From: Tessaracoccus sp. SD287
GTDB lineage: Bacteria > Actinomycetota > Actinomycetes > Propionibacteriales > Propionibacteriaceae
Direction of reading: 5' to 3'
Assembly: GCF_017355265.1 (NCBI RefSeq)
Contig: NZ_JADIJQ010000017.1
Location: forward strand, 1 to 56,709
DNA: 56,709 bases
Positions 43,213 through 50,901 of the stretch are shown piece by piece. The first letter of the stretch is position 1, and each line of letters opens with the position of its first letter. The position numbers and the translations under genes were made by a program. Below the pieces are notes generated by a model that saw only the letters and a program-made list of their open reading frames with translations, had not been told where the DNA came from and did no database searches.

Positions 43213-43264
43213 GTGGTTGGCCGTTCCGCTTGTATAGAGCTGACCCCGGGCCACAGGTCTTCAA

Positions 43265-43302
43265 CGACCAGCGTTCTTCGGGCTCCTTTCAATCGCTGGT
43301 CG
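43265..43302. repeat. 9-bp inverted repeat in the 43201-43530 gap
   Basis: CGACCAGCG at 43265-43273 and CGCTGGTCG at 43294-43302, 20-base loop. Apart from this and the two promoters, the 330-base gap between the divergent genes shows no coding sequence that I can support. Confidence 0.4.
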
Positions 43303-43518
43303 AAGATCCACGGATGCACCGCTACCGCCACCGGTCGGCGAAGCCGGTCGGGGTGAATCGTCGCTCGTACGTCAGTCTGCAATCCCCCGAGAGCTGCGCG
43401 AACTGCGGACGCGCTGCGACTGAGCCCGATTGACCCCTTTCAGCGCTGCAGCACCCCCGAGGCTGACCGACCCACCCCTGAGTCCCGGACGAGGCCGTCA
43501 CCGTCGTCCGACTGGGCC

Positions 43519-43524
43519 TAGGGT
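43519..43524 (+). promoter_or_regulatory. -10 box TAGGGT for the MFS gene
   Basis: TAGGGT is followed by six bases (TTGGGC) and the GTG at 43531. An in-frame TTG at 43525 is less likely as start because it lies inside this spacer. Confidence 0.45.
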
Positions 43525-43530
43525 TTGGGC

Positions 43531-44763
43531 GTGAACCACGCCGTCAACTCCCGCCTCAGCTGGCTGGTCTACCTGGCGGCGCTGCTCGCCTACATCTCCG
43601 CGATCTGGCAGCGCTCCTCGTTCGGGGTCGCGGGATTCGCCGCCACCGAGCGCTTCGGGGTGCTGGCCACCGTGCTGAGCATGTTCGTGGTGGTGCAGTT
43701 GTTGACCTACGCGGTGATGCAGGTTCCCGCGGGGCTGCTCGCCGACCGGTTCGGATCACGGCTGACCATTGGCACCGGGGCGTTGATCATGGCGCTGGGA
43801 CAACTGTCGCTGGCCTACTCCTCGTCGCTGGTGCCGGCGATCGTGGCCCGCGTCCTGATCGGCACCGGCGACGCCATGACGTTCACCAGCGTGATCAAGC
43901 TGCTGCCGTTCTGGTTCTCGGCGGTGCGGGTGCCGATGCTGGTGCAGCTGACCAGCATGTTCGGCCAGGCCGGACAGTTGTTGTCGACGATCCCCTTCGC
44001 GGCCCTGTTGCGCAGCCGGGGCTGGACGCCGGCGTTCACGCTGCTGGCCATGGTCTCGCTGGGGGCCATGGTGCTGGCCTGGGGATTCGTCCGCAACCGA
44101 CCGGACGGACGCCGGGTGCACACCTCCTCGGACGCGGAGTTCAGCTTCATCGACACCGCCCGGCAGGTGTGGCGCACCCCAGCCACCCGGTTGGGCTTCT
44201 TCCTGCACGCGGTGGCCGGCTTCCCGGGGCTGGTCTTCGCCATGATGTGGGGATACCCCTACCTGGAGGGCGGGGTGGGACTGTCGGCCACCGCCATCTC
44301 GGGGCTGTTCACGCTGTTGGTCGTGAGCGGGCTGGTCTTCGGACCACTGATCGGGTGGCTGGCACCACGCCATCCGACGCGACTGTCGTCCATCTCGTTG
44401 ACGGTGGCTGCCGCCAATGTGGTGGCGCTGGGGCTGGTGCTCAGCTTCGAGCGTCCGCCGGCCTGGGTGCTGGTGACCTGGATCGTGGCCATGTCGGCCA
44501 ATGCCGCGGGCTCCAACATTGGCATCGAGGTGGCCCGCACCCGCAACGCACCCAGCCGGATGGGGACCGCGGCCGGGGTGGTCATCATGGGCGCGTTCCT
44601 GTTCGGGGTGACCGGGATGGCCCTGTTCGGGCTGGCGCTGGACTTGGCCGGAGGCTACTCACCGCGCAACTTCCGGCTGGCGTGGGCGACCCAGTTCGTC
44701 CTGTTCGCCGCCGGCTTCGTCGGGGTGTGGGTGGCGAGGTCGCGGGTGCGCCGACTGGGTTGA
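43531..44763 (+). CDS. Major facilitator superfamily transporter
   Basis: 410 aa with 12 predicted helices. The loop between helices two and three holds 'GLLADRFGSRLTIGTGA', the G-x3-D-R-x-G-R-R-like motif A of the MFS; 'RVLIGTGDAMTFTSVIKLL' in helix four is motif B-like. The second half repeats the pattern weakly ('WLAPRHPTRLSS'). Substrate unknown; nitrate/nitrite-type and drug-type exporters share this layout. It ends at a strong bidirectional terminator shared with the multicopper oxidase gene. Confidence 0.85.
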   Translation: MNHAVNSRLSWLVYLAALLAYISAIWQRSSFGVAGFAATERFGVLATVLSMFVVVQLLTYAVMQVPAGLLADRFGSRLTIGTGALIMALGQLSLAYSSSLVPAIVARVLIGTGDAMTFTSVIKLLPFWFSAVRVPMLVQLTSMFGQAGQLLSTIPFAALLRSRGWTPAFTLLAMVSLGAMVLAWGFVRNRPDGRRVHTSSDAEFSFIDTARQVWRTPATRLGFFLHAVAGFPGLVFAMMWGYPYLEGGVGLSATAISGLFTLLVVSGLVFGPLIGWLAPRHPTRLSSISLTVAAANVVALGLVLSFERPPAWVLVTWIVAMSANAAGSNIGIEVARTRNAPSRMGTAAGVVIMGAFLFGVTGMALFGLALDLAGGYSPRNFRLAWATQFVLFAAGFVGVWVARSRVRRLG

Positions 44764-44800
44764 CCGGACCGCTCCTCCGAGGTGCTGCGCCCCGGCCGGA

Positions 44801-44876
44801 CCCAGCAGAACGCCCCAGGATCGCCAGAACTGCCGCAAAGGGGCGTCCCGTTCCGGTCCTGGGGCTTTTTGCTGGG
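44801..44876. terminator. Strong bidirectional terminator
   Basis: GCCCCAGGA at 44812-44820 and TCCTGGGGC at 44857-44865 form a perfect 9-bp stem followed by TTTTT (44866-44870). Outside it CCCAGCA (44801-44807) pairs with TGCTGGG (44870-44876), giving a 20-bp arm with three mismatches. It lies between the convergent stops at 44763 and 44895; the T-run favours rightward termination of the MFS transcript, and the long stem could stop the leftward transcript as well. Confidence 0.8.
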
Positions 44877-44894
44877 GACACCCGGGCCCTCAAC

Positions 44895-47015
44895 TCACGG
44901 TTGCCCCGCCTGCGCCGGGCCCACGCGGAAGGGACGCATCATCTCGTTGTCCTCGTGCTCCACGATGTGGCAGTGCCACACGTACTGACCGGCACTGGTG
45001 AACCGGACCTTGATCCGGGTGACCTGCCCCGGGTAGGCCACCACCGTGTCCTTCGCCCCCGCCTCCCACGGCTCGGGCAGCAGTGGCGTCGAACCGGGTG
45101 CCAGTTGGACTGTCATCGCTTCCTCGTCGACGAGGATCGTCTGGCGGTTGACCACCTCGAACTTCGTCTCGTGCACGTGGATCGGGTGGGCGTCCGCGGT
45201 GGCGTTGTGGAACTCCCAGATCTCGGGGGTGCCGGGGGTCGGGTTCTCGGTGATGGGCTCATGCCACATGCGTGGGGTGAACGCTGCGGGTCCGGCGTCC
45301 GGGTCCCCGTCAACGGTGCCCAGCAGTGCCGCAACGGGGGCGTCATCGAAGTGCATGGACATCATCTCGGCCAGGACCAGACGCCGGGTCACGGACGCGG
45401 CCGGCAACGGCGTCCTGGTTGGCAGGACGAGGTTCGCCGGCGGGGTTGACGGGTCCGCCGCCGTGGCCGGCACCACCCGGAACTGCATTACCTGACCGGT
45501 CGTGGCCGGATCAGCCAGGTCGAAGTCCACATCGGGCTCCCCGCCGCCGAAGGGCTCGTCCGGGCCGATATTGCCCAGCACGTAACTGCCTGCTGCGACA
45601 TGCGTGAAGTCGACGATCAGATCGGCACGCTCGGCGGGCGCCATCAGCAGCCGGTTCCGGTGGGCGGTGCTCAGGTTGACCGGCGTCCCGTCGAGGAAGC
45701 CGCCCTCGTTGCCGATCTGCCACACCTCCACCCCCGGGATGGCACTGAAGTCAAGCACGAGGAAGCGTGACTGGCAGCCGTTCAGCATCCGGAACCGGTA
45801 ACGCCCCTGCTGCACAACCTGGAACGGCCAAGTGGTGCCGTTGACCATGATCGTGTTGCCGAAGAACTCAGGGTTCCAGTGCGGCGACACGTCGGTCTCG
45901 GGCAGGTACGGCCCGATGATCTCGTCGAAGAAGGCACGGGTATCGGGGTAGAAGAGCGATCCGTCCTCGTTGAAGGACCGGTCCTGGATGGCGATGGGGA
46001 TCTCGTAGTAGGTCTTGTTCGACGGGAACGTGTCGCCCTCCCGGGGTGCCGGTCCTGGCAGGACGGCTGCCGAGCCGGACACGGCGTCCAGCACCGCGTC
46101 GCCCGGGCCGCCGCGGAGGAGGTAGAAGCCTGCCGGACCGGCGTAGACATTGAGCCGGGTCATGCCGAGGGTGTGGTCGTGGTACCAGTTCGCGCAGGCC
46201 CGGTCGGTGTTCGGGTACTGCGAGACGGCGTAGCCGGGTCCCCAGGTCACCCCGAACCTGGCTGACGCCTTGGCGGCGAAGAAGTCATACCAGGTGCCCT
46301 CGGTGGCGTGGCCGACGGGAATGTCGCGGGCCGCGGGCAGGAACCACGCCTCGGGGTATCCGTCGCTCTCGTCACCCACGGCCACCGCGCCATGGACGTG
46401 GGTGACCATCGGCACCGGCCCGGTGTAGGGACCCGGGGTGGCACTGAAACTGGGGCGGGTGTCGCGGCCGGTCGTCCCGCCGGGTGGGTTGGCCCAGTGC
46501 AGGGTGGGGTCCACCGCCAGCAGGTGGGGCAGATAGTTCCCGGCCTCGTCGCGCAGGTCATTGATCCATTTCACCCGTACCGGCCGGTCGACCCGGGCCT
46601 CGATGGTGAGCGATGGCGCATGGTGCAGCAGCAGCCCCTTCTTCGAGGACGCGGCGACCGCGCCATAGCCCCACACCGTCGTCGACGCCATCCCTGCCGG
46701 CAGGATCTGCTGACGGAACTGCCGCATGGAGATCTCGTAGTAGTCAGCGTTCTTGCCACCCCGCAGGACGACCGTGCCCGCGCGCGGCATGACCGGCGGA
46801 ATCAGCATCGGGGTGACGAAGCGTGGCACCCTTCCCGGGTCCAGGGTGCCCCCGGGGATGGCCGCCGACGCATCTCTGGGAACCTCCATCGCCACGGCCC
46901 TGGCACCCATGAACCCGGTGAACCACAAGCCCACGCCCGCGCCGGAGGCCCGGATGACGGTGCGTCTCGACACCGGCGGCGTGTCGAAGGTGAACGACAT
47001 CTGGTGCGCGTCCAT
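44895..47015 (-). CDS. Multicopper oxidase, CotA/bilirubin-oxidase-like
   Basis: 706 aa from the ATG at 47015, with AAGGGGC upstream. The N-terminus has 'SRRTVIRASGAGVGLWF', a twin-arginine export signal. Copper ligands: 'THVHGAVA' near residue 205, 'NWYHDHTLGMTRLN' near 277, 'HPIHVHETKFEV' near 609, and 'WHCHIVEHEDNEMM' near 681, which has the HCHxxxHxxxxM pattern of the type 1/type 3 site. It oxidises phenolic compounds, bilirubin-like pigments or metal ions with reduction of oxygen to water, outside the membrane. The last ligand Met predicts a moderate redox potential. A 19-bp repeat array lies upstream of its start. Confidence 0.9.
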   Translation of the reverse strand: MDAHQMSFTFDTPPVSRRTVIRASGAGVGLWFTGFMGARAVAMEVPRDASAAIPGGTLDPGRVPRFVTPMLIPPVMPRAGTVVLRGGKNADYYEISMRQFRQQILPAGMASTTVWGYGAVAASSKKGLLLHHAPSLTIEARVDRPVRVKWINDLRDEAGNYLPHLLAVDPTLHWANPPGGTTGRDTRPSFSATPGPYTGPVPMVTHVHGAVAVGDESDGYPEAWFLPAARDIPVGHATEGTWYDFFAAKASARFGVTWGPGYAVSQYPNTDRACANWYHDHTLGMTRLNVYAGPAGFYLLRGGPGDAVLDAVSGSAAVLPGPAPREGDTFPSNKTYYEIPIAIQDRSFNEDGSLFYPDTRAFFDEIIGPYLPETDVSPHWNPEFFGNTIMVNGTTWPFQVVQQGRYRFRMLNGCQSRFLVLDFSAIPGVEVWQIGNEGGFLDGTPVNLSTAHRNRLLMAPAERADLIVDFTHVAAGSYVLGNIGPDEPFGGGEPDVDFDLADPATTGQVMQFRVVPATAADPSTPPANLVLPTRTPLPAASVTRRLVLAEMMSMHFDDAPVAALLGTVDGDPDAGPAAFTPRMWHEPITENPTPGTPEIWEFHNATADAHPIHVHETKFEVVNRQTILVDEEAMTVQLAPGSTPLLPEPWEAGAKDTVVAYPGQVTRIKVRFTSAGQYVWHCHIVEHEDNEMMRPFRVGPAQAGQP

Positions 47016-47131
47016 GAGTGCCCCTTCGTTGGGACTCCGCGGGAGGCAGCCCTCCCTGAGCACACTGTACGACTCCGTGCAGGGCCAAGGAAGGGCCGGG
47101 TTTGCGGGTCCGGCGGGGCGATGGGCCACGA

Positions 47132-47275
47132 TTACCCGGCCTGCATCGATTTACCCGGCGTGCACCGCGGGTAGATTCGCGCAACCCGGGTAGATCGGTC
47201 CAACCCGGGTGGATGACGCCAACCCGGCTGGACGGGCCAACCCCGGCATGTGTGTACCAAGCGGGTGGACCCGTG
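47132..47275. repeat. Array of imperfect 19-bp repeats upstream of the multicopper oxidase
   Basis: TTACCCGGC at 47132 and 47151, a GGGTAGATTCGCG half-unit, then CAACCCGG at 47182, 47201, 47220 and 47238 and a diverged CAAGCGGG copy, with periods of 19, 19 and 18. Several copies contain ACCCGGGT palindromes followed by A/GGAT. The array fills most of the 279 bases between the oxidase start and the end of the eCIS operon at 47295. Confidence 0.75.
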
Positions 47276-47294
47276 CAGCGCCGACACCCATCCC

Positions 47295-48074
47295 TCACTG
47301 GCGCCTCGACGCCGAGACCCGCGCGGCATTCACCACCGCTGGCACCGAGGAGACCAGCGTCACCACCGTCCCGATCAGGGCCACCACCGCCACCACCAGC
47401 GCCCACAACTGGTCGCCGATGCTGACCACCACGAACGGCAGGAACCCGTGCACCACGCCCAGCAACACCTGCAGCACGAAGGACACCCCCACATGGGTCA
47501 TCAACGGAACCACCCTCAGGAACCGCTGCTGGGCGAGCACCAGACACCCCAGGAACACCAGCTTCAGGAACAGCAACAGCCCCAGCACCACGGCCGACTG
47601 GCCCCGTGGGAAGTAGCCCCACACCGCCAGGTAGGCGATCGTCCCGAACGGGGCCGCCAGGAACAACCCGATCATCACCATCAGCAGCACGAACGCGGCC
47701 AGCGCCATCACGAACGTCATGATCAGCCACAGGAACGAGAAGACCAGGGTGATGATGCCCTGCACCCGACCATAGGCACGCTGGCTGACCAGCACGCTGG
47801 CGCCCAGCATCACCACCGAGAACAGCAGGAACCCGTCGACCAGCACCAGGTAACGGATCCCGTTGCCGCGGGGCACCTCGGTGGTCACGTCGCTGAGCAT
47901 GTCGGGCTCGACCCCGGGCACCCCGGCGGCGGCTGCCCCGATCGAACCCGCGGCGCCACCGCCCAGCGTCGGCCCCGAGCCCAGTTCGACCAGGACGACC
48001 AGCAGCATCGCCAGACAGGCCAGGAACAGGAACGGACGGCGCACCTCCCCCAGCATCGCCCCCGCCGCGCTCAT
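47295..48074 (-). CDS. eCIS-operon terminal membrane protein
   Basis: 259 aa with about seven hydrophobic segments. A Gly/Ala-rich extracellular loop follows helix one ('GSGPTLGGGAAGSIGAAAAG'), and the rest is tightly packed helices with 'YLAVWGYFPRGQSAVVLGLL' in the middle. Its start is the last of three ATGA junctions in the triplicated region upstream. No family recognised. As the last gene of the injection-system operon it may hold the machine at the membrane or regulate its release, but this is inference from position only. Confidence 0.7.
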   Translation of the reverse strand: MSAAGAMLGEVRRPFLFLACLAMLLVVLVELGSGPTLGGGAAGSIGAAAAGVPGVEPDMLSDVTTEVPRGNGIRYLVLVDGFLLFSVVMLGASVLVSQRAYGRVQGIITLVFSFLWLIMTFVMALAAFVLLMVMIGLFLAAPFGTIAYLAVWGYFPRGQSAVVLGLLLFLKLVFLGCLVLAQQRFLRVVPLMTHVGVSFVLQVLLGVVHGFLPFVVVSIGDQLWALVVAVVALIGTVVTLVSSVPAVVNAARVSASRRQ

Positions 48075-48127
48075 GGTCCGGGGTCCCCGAGCAGCACCTC
48101 AAGCAGCATCGCCCCCGCCGCGCTCAT
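48071..48127 (-). CDS. Micro-ORF 2 created by junction triplication
   Basis: 18 codons from the ATG at 48127 (product begins MSAAGAMLLEVLL and ends GDPGP). Its head equals the first residues of the downstream 259-aa protein and its tail equals the last residues of the upstream 158-aa protein. Start and stop overlap the neighbouring reading frames by ATGA on both sides, so a ribosome could pass along the whole chain. Product unlikely to fold; a translational-coupling spacer is more likely. Confidence 0.45.
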   Translation of the reverse strand: MSAAGAMLLEVLLGDPGP

Positions 48128-48183
48128 GGTCCGGGGTCCCCGAGCAGCAGCACCTCACCCAGCATCGCCCCCGCCCCGCTCAT
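48124..48183 (-). CDS. Micro-ORF 1 created by junction triplication
   Basis: 19 codons from the ATG at 48183 (begins MSGAGAMLGEVLLL and ends GDPGP). Its ATG overlaps the TGA of the 158-aa gene and its TGA overlaps the ATG of micro-ORF 2. It is a chimera of the same head and tail sequences and carries one extra Leu codon. Whether it is translated is unknown. Confidence 0.45.
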   Translation of the reverse strand: MSGAGAMLGEVLLLGDPGP

Positions 48184-48656
48184 GGTCCCGAGTCCCCGAG
48201 CAGCACCGCCGTGCAGCCGCCAACCATCACGCAGCCCAGCGTCAACGGCCCCCCGTCACGGGTGAAGACCAGCCGGACGTCCTCCCCCGGGTCAAGCGTG
48301 GTTGACATCGTCCGACCTTGAATCCGCACCGCGACGATGACCACACCGCCGGTCACCCGCAGCTTCGCGCGGCGCACCGCGTCCGACCAGGGCAGGCCGC
48401 CCTGCACCGGGGTGACCTCGAAGGCACAGCCACCGTTGAGGTTGAGGCTCGACCCCGACACCGAACACGCCCCCGAGACCAGCACCAGGGCATCGGGCTC
48501 CAACTGCCCACCCCGAGGCGCACCGAACCACGACGGGTTGGTCTCGGCCGCGGGACGGCGACCGGCACCGACGACCCCGGCTGCGAACAGGACGAGCACC
48601 AGCAGCGCCAGTCCGAGCAGGACGATCAGCGGTTTGCGGTCGATGGGTGCTGGCAT
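48180..48656 (-). CDS. eCIS-associated single-span membrane protein
   Basis: 158 aa. After 'MPAPIDRKPLIVL' comes one transmembrane helix (about residues 9-31), then an outer domain of about 120 residues with four Cys ('GACSVSGSSLNLNGGCAFEV' and 'LGCVMVGGCTAVL'), which could form two disulphides, and beta-strand patterns. The stop is the first member of the triplicated junction. Unknown function; its position between the Ig-like membrane proteins and the polytopic protein suggests a membrane complex. Confidence 0.65.
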   Translation of the reverse strand: MPAPIDRKPLIVLLGLALLVLVLFAAGVVGAGRRPAAETNPSWFGAPRGGQLEPDALVLVSGACSVSGSSLNLNGGCAFEVTPVQGGLPWSDAVRRAKLRVTGGVVIVAVRIQGRTMSTTLDPGEDVRLVFTRDGGPLTLGCVMVGGCTAVLLGDSGP

Positions 48657-48667
48657 GGCCGACTCGC

Positions 48668-49516
48668 TCAGGGAGTGGTGGTGGGCAGCGCCTTGGCGGT
48701 GAAGATGGTGGCCTTCACCGTCGCGACGATGGCGGTCGCCGCCCGGTTCTCGGCCGCCGTGCGCGCCCGGGTCTCACCGGTCACGCAGACATGGTCACCC
48801 TCGAAGGCGTCACGCCAGACCCAGCCGACCTTGCAGGTGTCGGGACCATAGGCCCCGCCCCCGGCGCGCCGGTCGACCTGCACCTCGGGTGAGTTGTCGA
48901 TCACGACCTGGGCGGCGCTGACCTTGGTGACGCAGACGAGGTCGGTGGGCCGGGTCAACCGGGGCACCAGCGGCTCCCGGCACGGTGGCGCCGGGCTGCT
49001 CGGGGTCGGCGTCGGGCTCAGCGACACCGATGGGGACGGGCTGGCCACAGGTCCCCCGTCATCGGGTCGCAGCAGCCACCAGGCGACCAGTCCGACGATG
49101 ATCACCAGGGCGGCGGCCGCCGCCCACGGCCACCACGGCTTCTTCACCGGCACCACCACCGGCGCCGACGGCACCACCACGTCGACCTGGCGGGCCTGGT
49201 CAGCATTCTCCTCGGGTGCCTGGTCGGCGGAATAGGCAATGAAGCGCACCGGGTAGCTGCCGCCCGACGGCACCGACGTCGGGGCGAAGGTGACCGCGAA
49301 CTGTTCGGTGGCCCCAGCGGCGATGTCGCGCACCGGCCGCTCGATGGCGGTCCACCCGGCCGCGCCGGACCCGGCCGCAGCCCCCGTGGGGGCGAACGCG
49401 CCCAGCACCACCTTCGCCGGCACCGGCGAGCCGTTGGTGACCGAGGCGGTCACCGTGGCGCGACCGTCGGCCAGGGTGACCGTCGGCTGCGTCATGGTCA
49501 GCGTGATCGTGCTCAT
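48668..49516 (-). CDS. eCIS-associated Ig-like membrane protein, Cys-containing C-domain
   Basis: 282 aa. Residues about 1-120 form an Ig-like/CARDB-type beta domain ('TVTASVTNGSPVPAKVVLGA', 'EQFAVTFAPTSVPSGGSYPVRF'). A 'KKPWWPWAAAAALVIIVG' helix follows near 128-150, then a Ser/Thr/Pro linker and a C-domain with four Cys and charged helices. The N-half is strongly similar to the protein at 49535-50368, while the C-domain is unrelated: duplication followed by domain exchange. There is no signal peptide, so the Ig-like half should be cytoplasmic, facing the baseplate, and the C-domain outside. Confidence 0.7.
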   Translation of the reverse strand: MSTITLTMTQPTVTLADGRATVTASVTNGSPVPAKVVLGAFAPTGAAAGSGAAGWTAIERPVRDIAAGATEQFAVTFAPTSVPSGGSYPVRFIAYSADQAPEENADQARQVDVVVPSAPVVVPVKKPWWPWAAAAALVIIVGLVAWWLLRPDDGGPVASPSPSVSLSPTPTPSSPAPPCREPLVPRLTRPTDLVCVTKVSAAQVVIDNSPEVQVDRRAGGGAYGPDTCKVGWVWRDAFEGDHVCVTGETRARTAAENRAATAIVATVKATIFTAKALPTTTP

Positions 49517-49534
49517 GGGAGTCCTCTCGGTGGG

Positions 49535-50368
49535 TCAGGATGCGACGAAGGTCAACGACCGACCGTCGGGGGCGGTCAGGGTCAAGGTGGCGGCCTGCTG
49601 GGCCACGGTGGTGACGGCGCCCAGGGTGTCCAGGACGCGCCTCTCCTGGTCCATCACGCCGGCACCAGTGCAGAAGACCAGCGTGCTGACGATCGACCCG
49701 ACGGTGATGCTCGACCCCGCGACAACCACCGGCGCGCTGAACGAGTTGCAGGCCCGACCGTTGACGCGGCCGTCGGTGAACCTCAGCGTCACCTGCGTAC
49801 CGGCCACCGGTACGGTGCCGTCCTCAAAAGCGGTCAATTGCCACCGGGTGTTGGTCAAGGGCACCGAAGGCGAGGTCGACGATGGTGCCGGGCTGGTCGA
49901 GGGGGTCGCCACGGGCGGGTCACCCCGCAGCACCAACCAGCCGACGACCGCCACGACCACCACCAGCGCCGCCGCCGCGGCCCACGGCCACCACGGTCTC
50001 TTCACGGGCGGCGCCACCACCGGGGCGGCGGGTACCAGCACGTCGACCTGCCGGGCCTGGTCGGCATACTCCTCGGGCGCCTGGTCGGCCGAGTAGGCGA
50101 TGAACCGGACGGGATAGCTCCCCGCGGCGGTACCAGGCGGCGGTGCAAACACCACCGCGTACTGCTCGGTGGCCCCGGCGGCCAGGTCACGCAGCGGACG
50201 ATCGATGCTGGTCCAGGCCACCGCCGAGGGGGCACCGCCGGACGGGGCGAAACCGCCCAGCACGACGCGGGCGGGGACCGCGGCACCGTTGGTGACCGAG
50301 GCCGTCAGCATCCCGCGGCCGTCGACGACGCTCACCTGCGCCACCGTCAGTGTCAGCGTGATGCTCAT
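49535..50368 (-). CDS. eCIS-associated Ig-like membrane protein with META (HslJ-like) domain
   Basis: 277 aa. Same N-half as its neighbour: Ig-like domain to about 118, 'KRPWWPWAAAAALVVVV' transmembrane helix near 125-147, Pro/Ser linker. The C-domain (about 170-277) is META/HslJ-like: 'NTRWQLTAFEDGTVPV', 'VTLRFTDGRVNGRACN' and 'ILSTLVFCTG'-type motif, with the two Cys (ACNSF, VFCTG) placed as in that family. META domains occur in secreted or lipoprotein stress proteins. The start overlaps the stop of tail protein I (ATGA), firmly inside the eCIS operon. Confidence 0.75.
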   Translation of the reverse strand: MSITLTLTVAQVSVVDGRGMLTASVTNGAAVPARVVLGGFAPSGGAPSAVAWTSIDRPLRDLAAGATEQYAVVFAPPPGTAAGSYPVRFIAYSADQAPEEYADQARQVDVLVPAAPVVAPPVKRPWWPWAAAAALVVVVAVVGWLVLRGDPPVATPSTSPAPSSTSPSVPLTNTRWQLTAFEDGTVPVAGTQVTLRFTDGRVNGRACNSFSAPVVVAGSSITVGSIVSTLVFCTGAGVMDQERRVLDTLGAVTTVAQQAATLTLTAPDGRSLTFVAS

Positions 50369-50901
50369 GATGCGGCCTCCCCGGGCCCGGCGCTTTGCGC
50401 CACGACCACCTCGGCGGTGACGTGGGCGGGTTTGATGGCCGCCACGATCCGCGCCACCGTCTCGCGCTGGTCGGCGGCCCCCGCCGGGACGAGCACCCGG
50501 ACGTGGAACAGGCCGGCGTCCTGGACCGTGTAGCCGGTCTGCCGGGTGGCCAGTTCGAGGAATCGGACCAGCCCGGCCGCCGTCCCACGAGTGGCGGCCA
50601 GGTCGGCCGAGGCGCTGATCAGGTCACGCAGCGGGGCGCTGCCCAACGGCAGCGACGAGCGCGACCCGGCGCCGGCCGCCGGCAGGGTCAGCCAGCCGAG
50701 GTCGACCCACGCGGCGAGGTAGGCAACCATCGCTGGCGGGGCCCGGAACGGGTCGACGTGGGCGTCCAGGTCGTCGAGCACGTCGAAGACCGGTCGTTGC
50801 ATGCCGTCGGCGGCGTCGACCAGCGCCGCGAGCGGACTGCCCGGCAGGCACGCCGAGGCGAACACCTCGGGCAGGCAGTTGCGCAGTGAGGTCCTAGCCA
50901 T
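50365..50901 (-). CDS. eCIS/phage tail protein I-like baseplate component
   Basis: 178 aa from the ATG at 50901, which overlaps the baseplate J stop by eight bases. 'FDVLDDLDAHVDPFRAPPAM', 'YLAAWVDLGW', then 'SADLAATRGTAAGLVRFLEL' match the tail protein I family, where the 'RGT..GL..FL' segment is conserved. The C-terminal part is a small beta domain ('FHVRVLVPAGAADQRE') ending with a possible gp53-like helix. It joins the wedge that connects gp25 and baseplate J to the sheath. Corresponds to Afp12-like proteins by order. Confidence 0.8.
   Translation of the reverse strand: MARTSLRNCLPEVFASACLPGSPLAALVDAADGMQRPVFDVLDDLDAHVDPFRAPPAMVAYLAAWVDLGWLTLPAAGAGSRSSLPLGSAPLRDLISASADLAATRGTAAGLVRFLELATRQTGYTVQDAGLFHVRVLVPAGAADQRETVARIVAAIKPAHVTAEVVVAQSAGPGEAAS

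Larger units (their letters stand above)
48051..48208. repeat. Triplicated gene junction, units of 53 and 56 bp
   Basis: Three copies of a segment of about 46-56 bp reading AGCATCGCCCCCGCC...CTCATGGTCC...GAGCAGC on the plus strand. Each copy spans the last codons of one gene and the first codons of the next, including the ATGA overlap. Copies differ by a 3-base CTG insertion and a few substitutions. Confidence 0.9.

Noticed and set aside
43201..43530. Small protein-coding genes in the gap
   Set aside because: The open frames there lack coding bias and start signals; the sequence is accounted for by two promoters and an inverted repeat.
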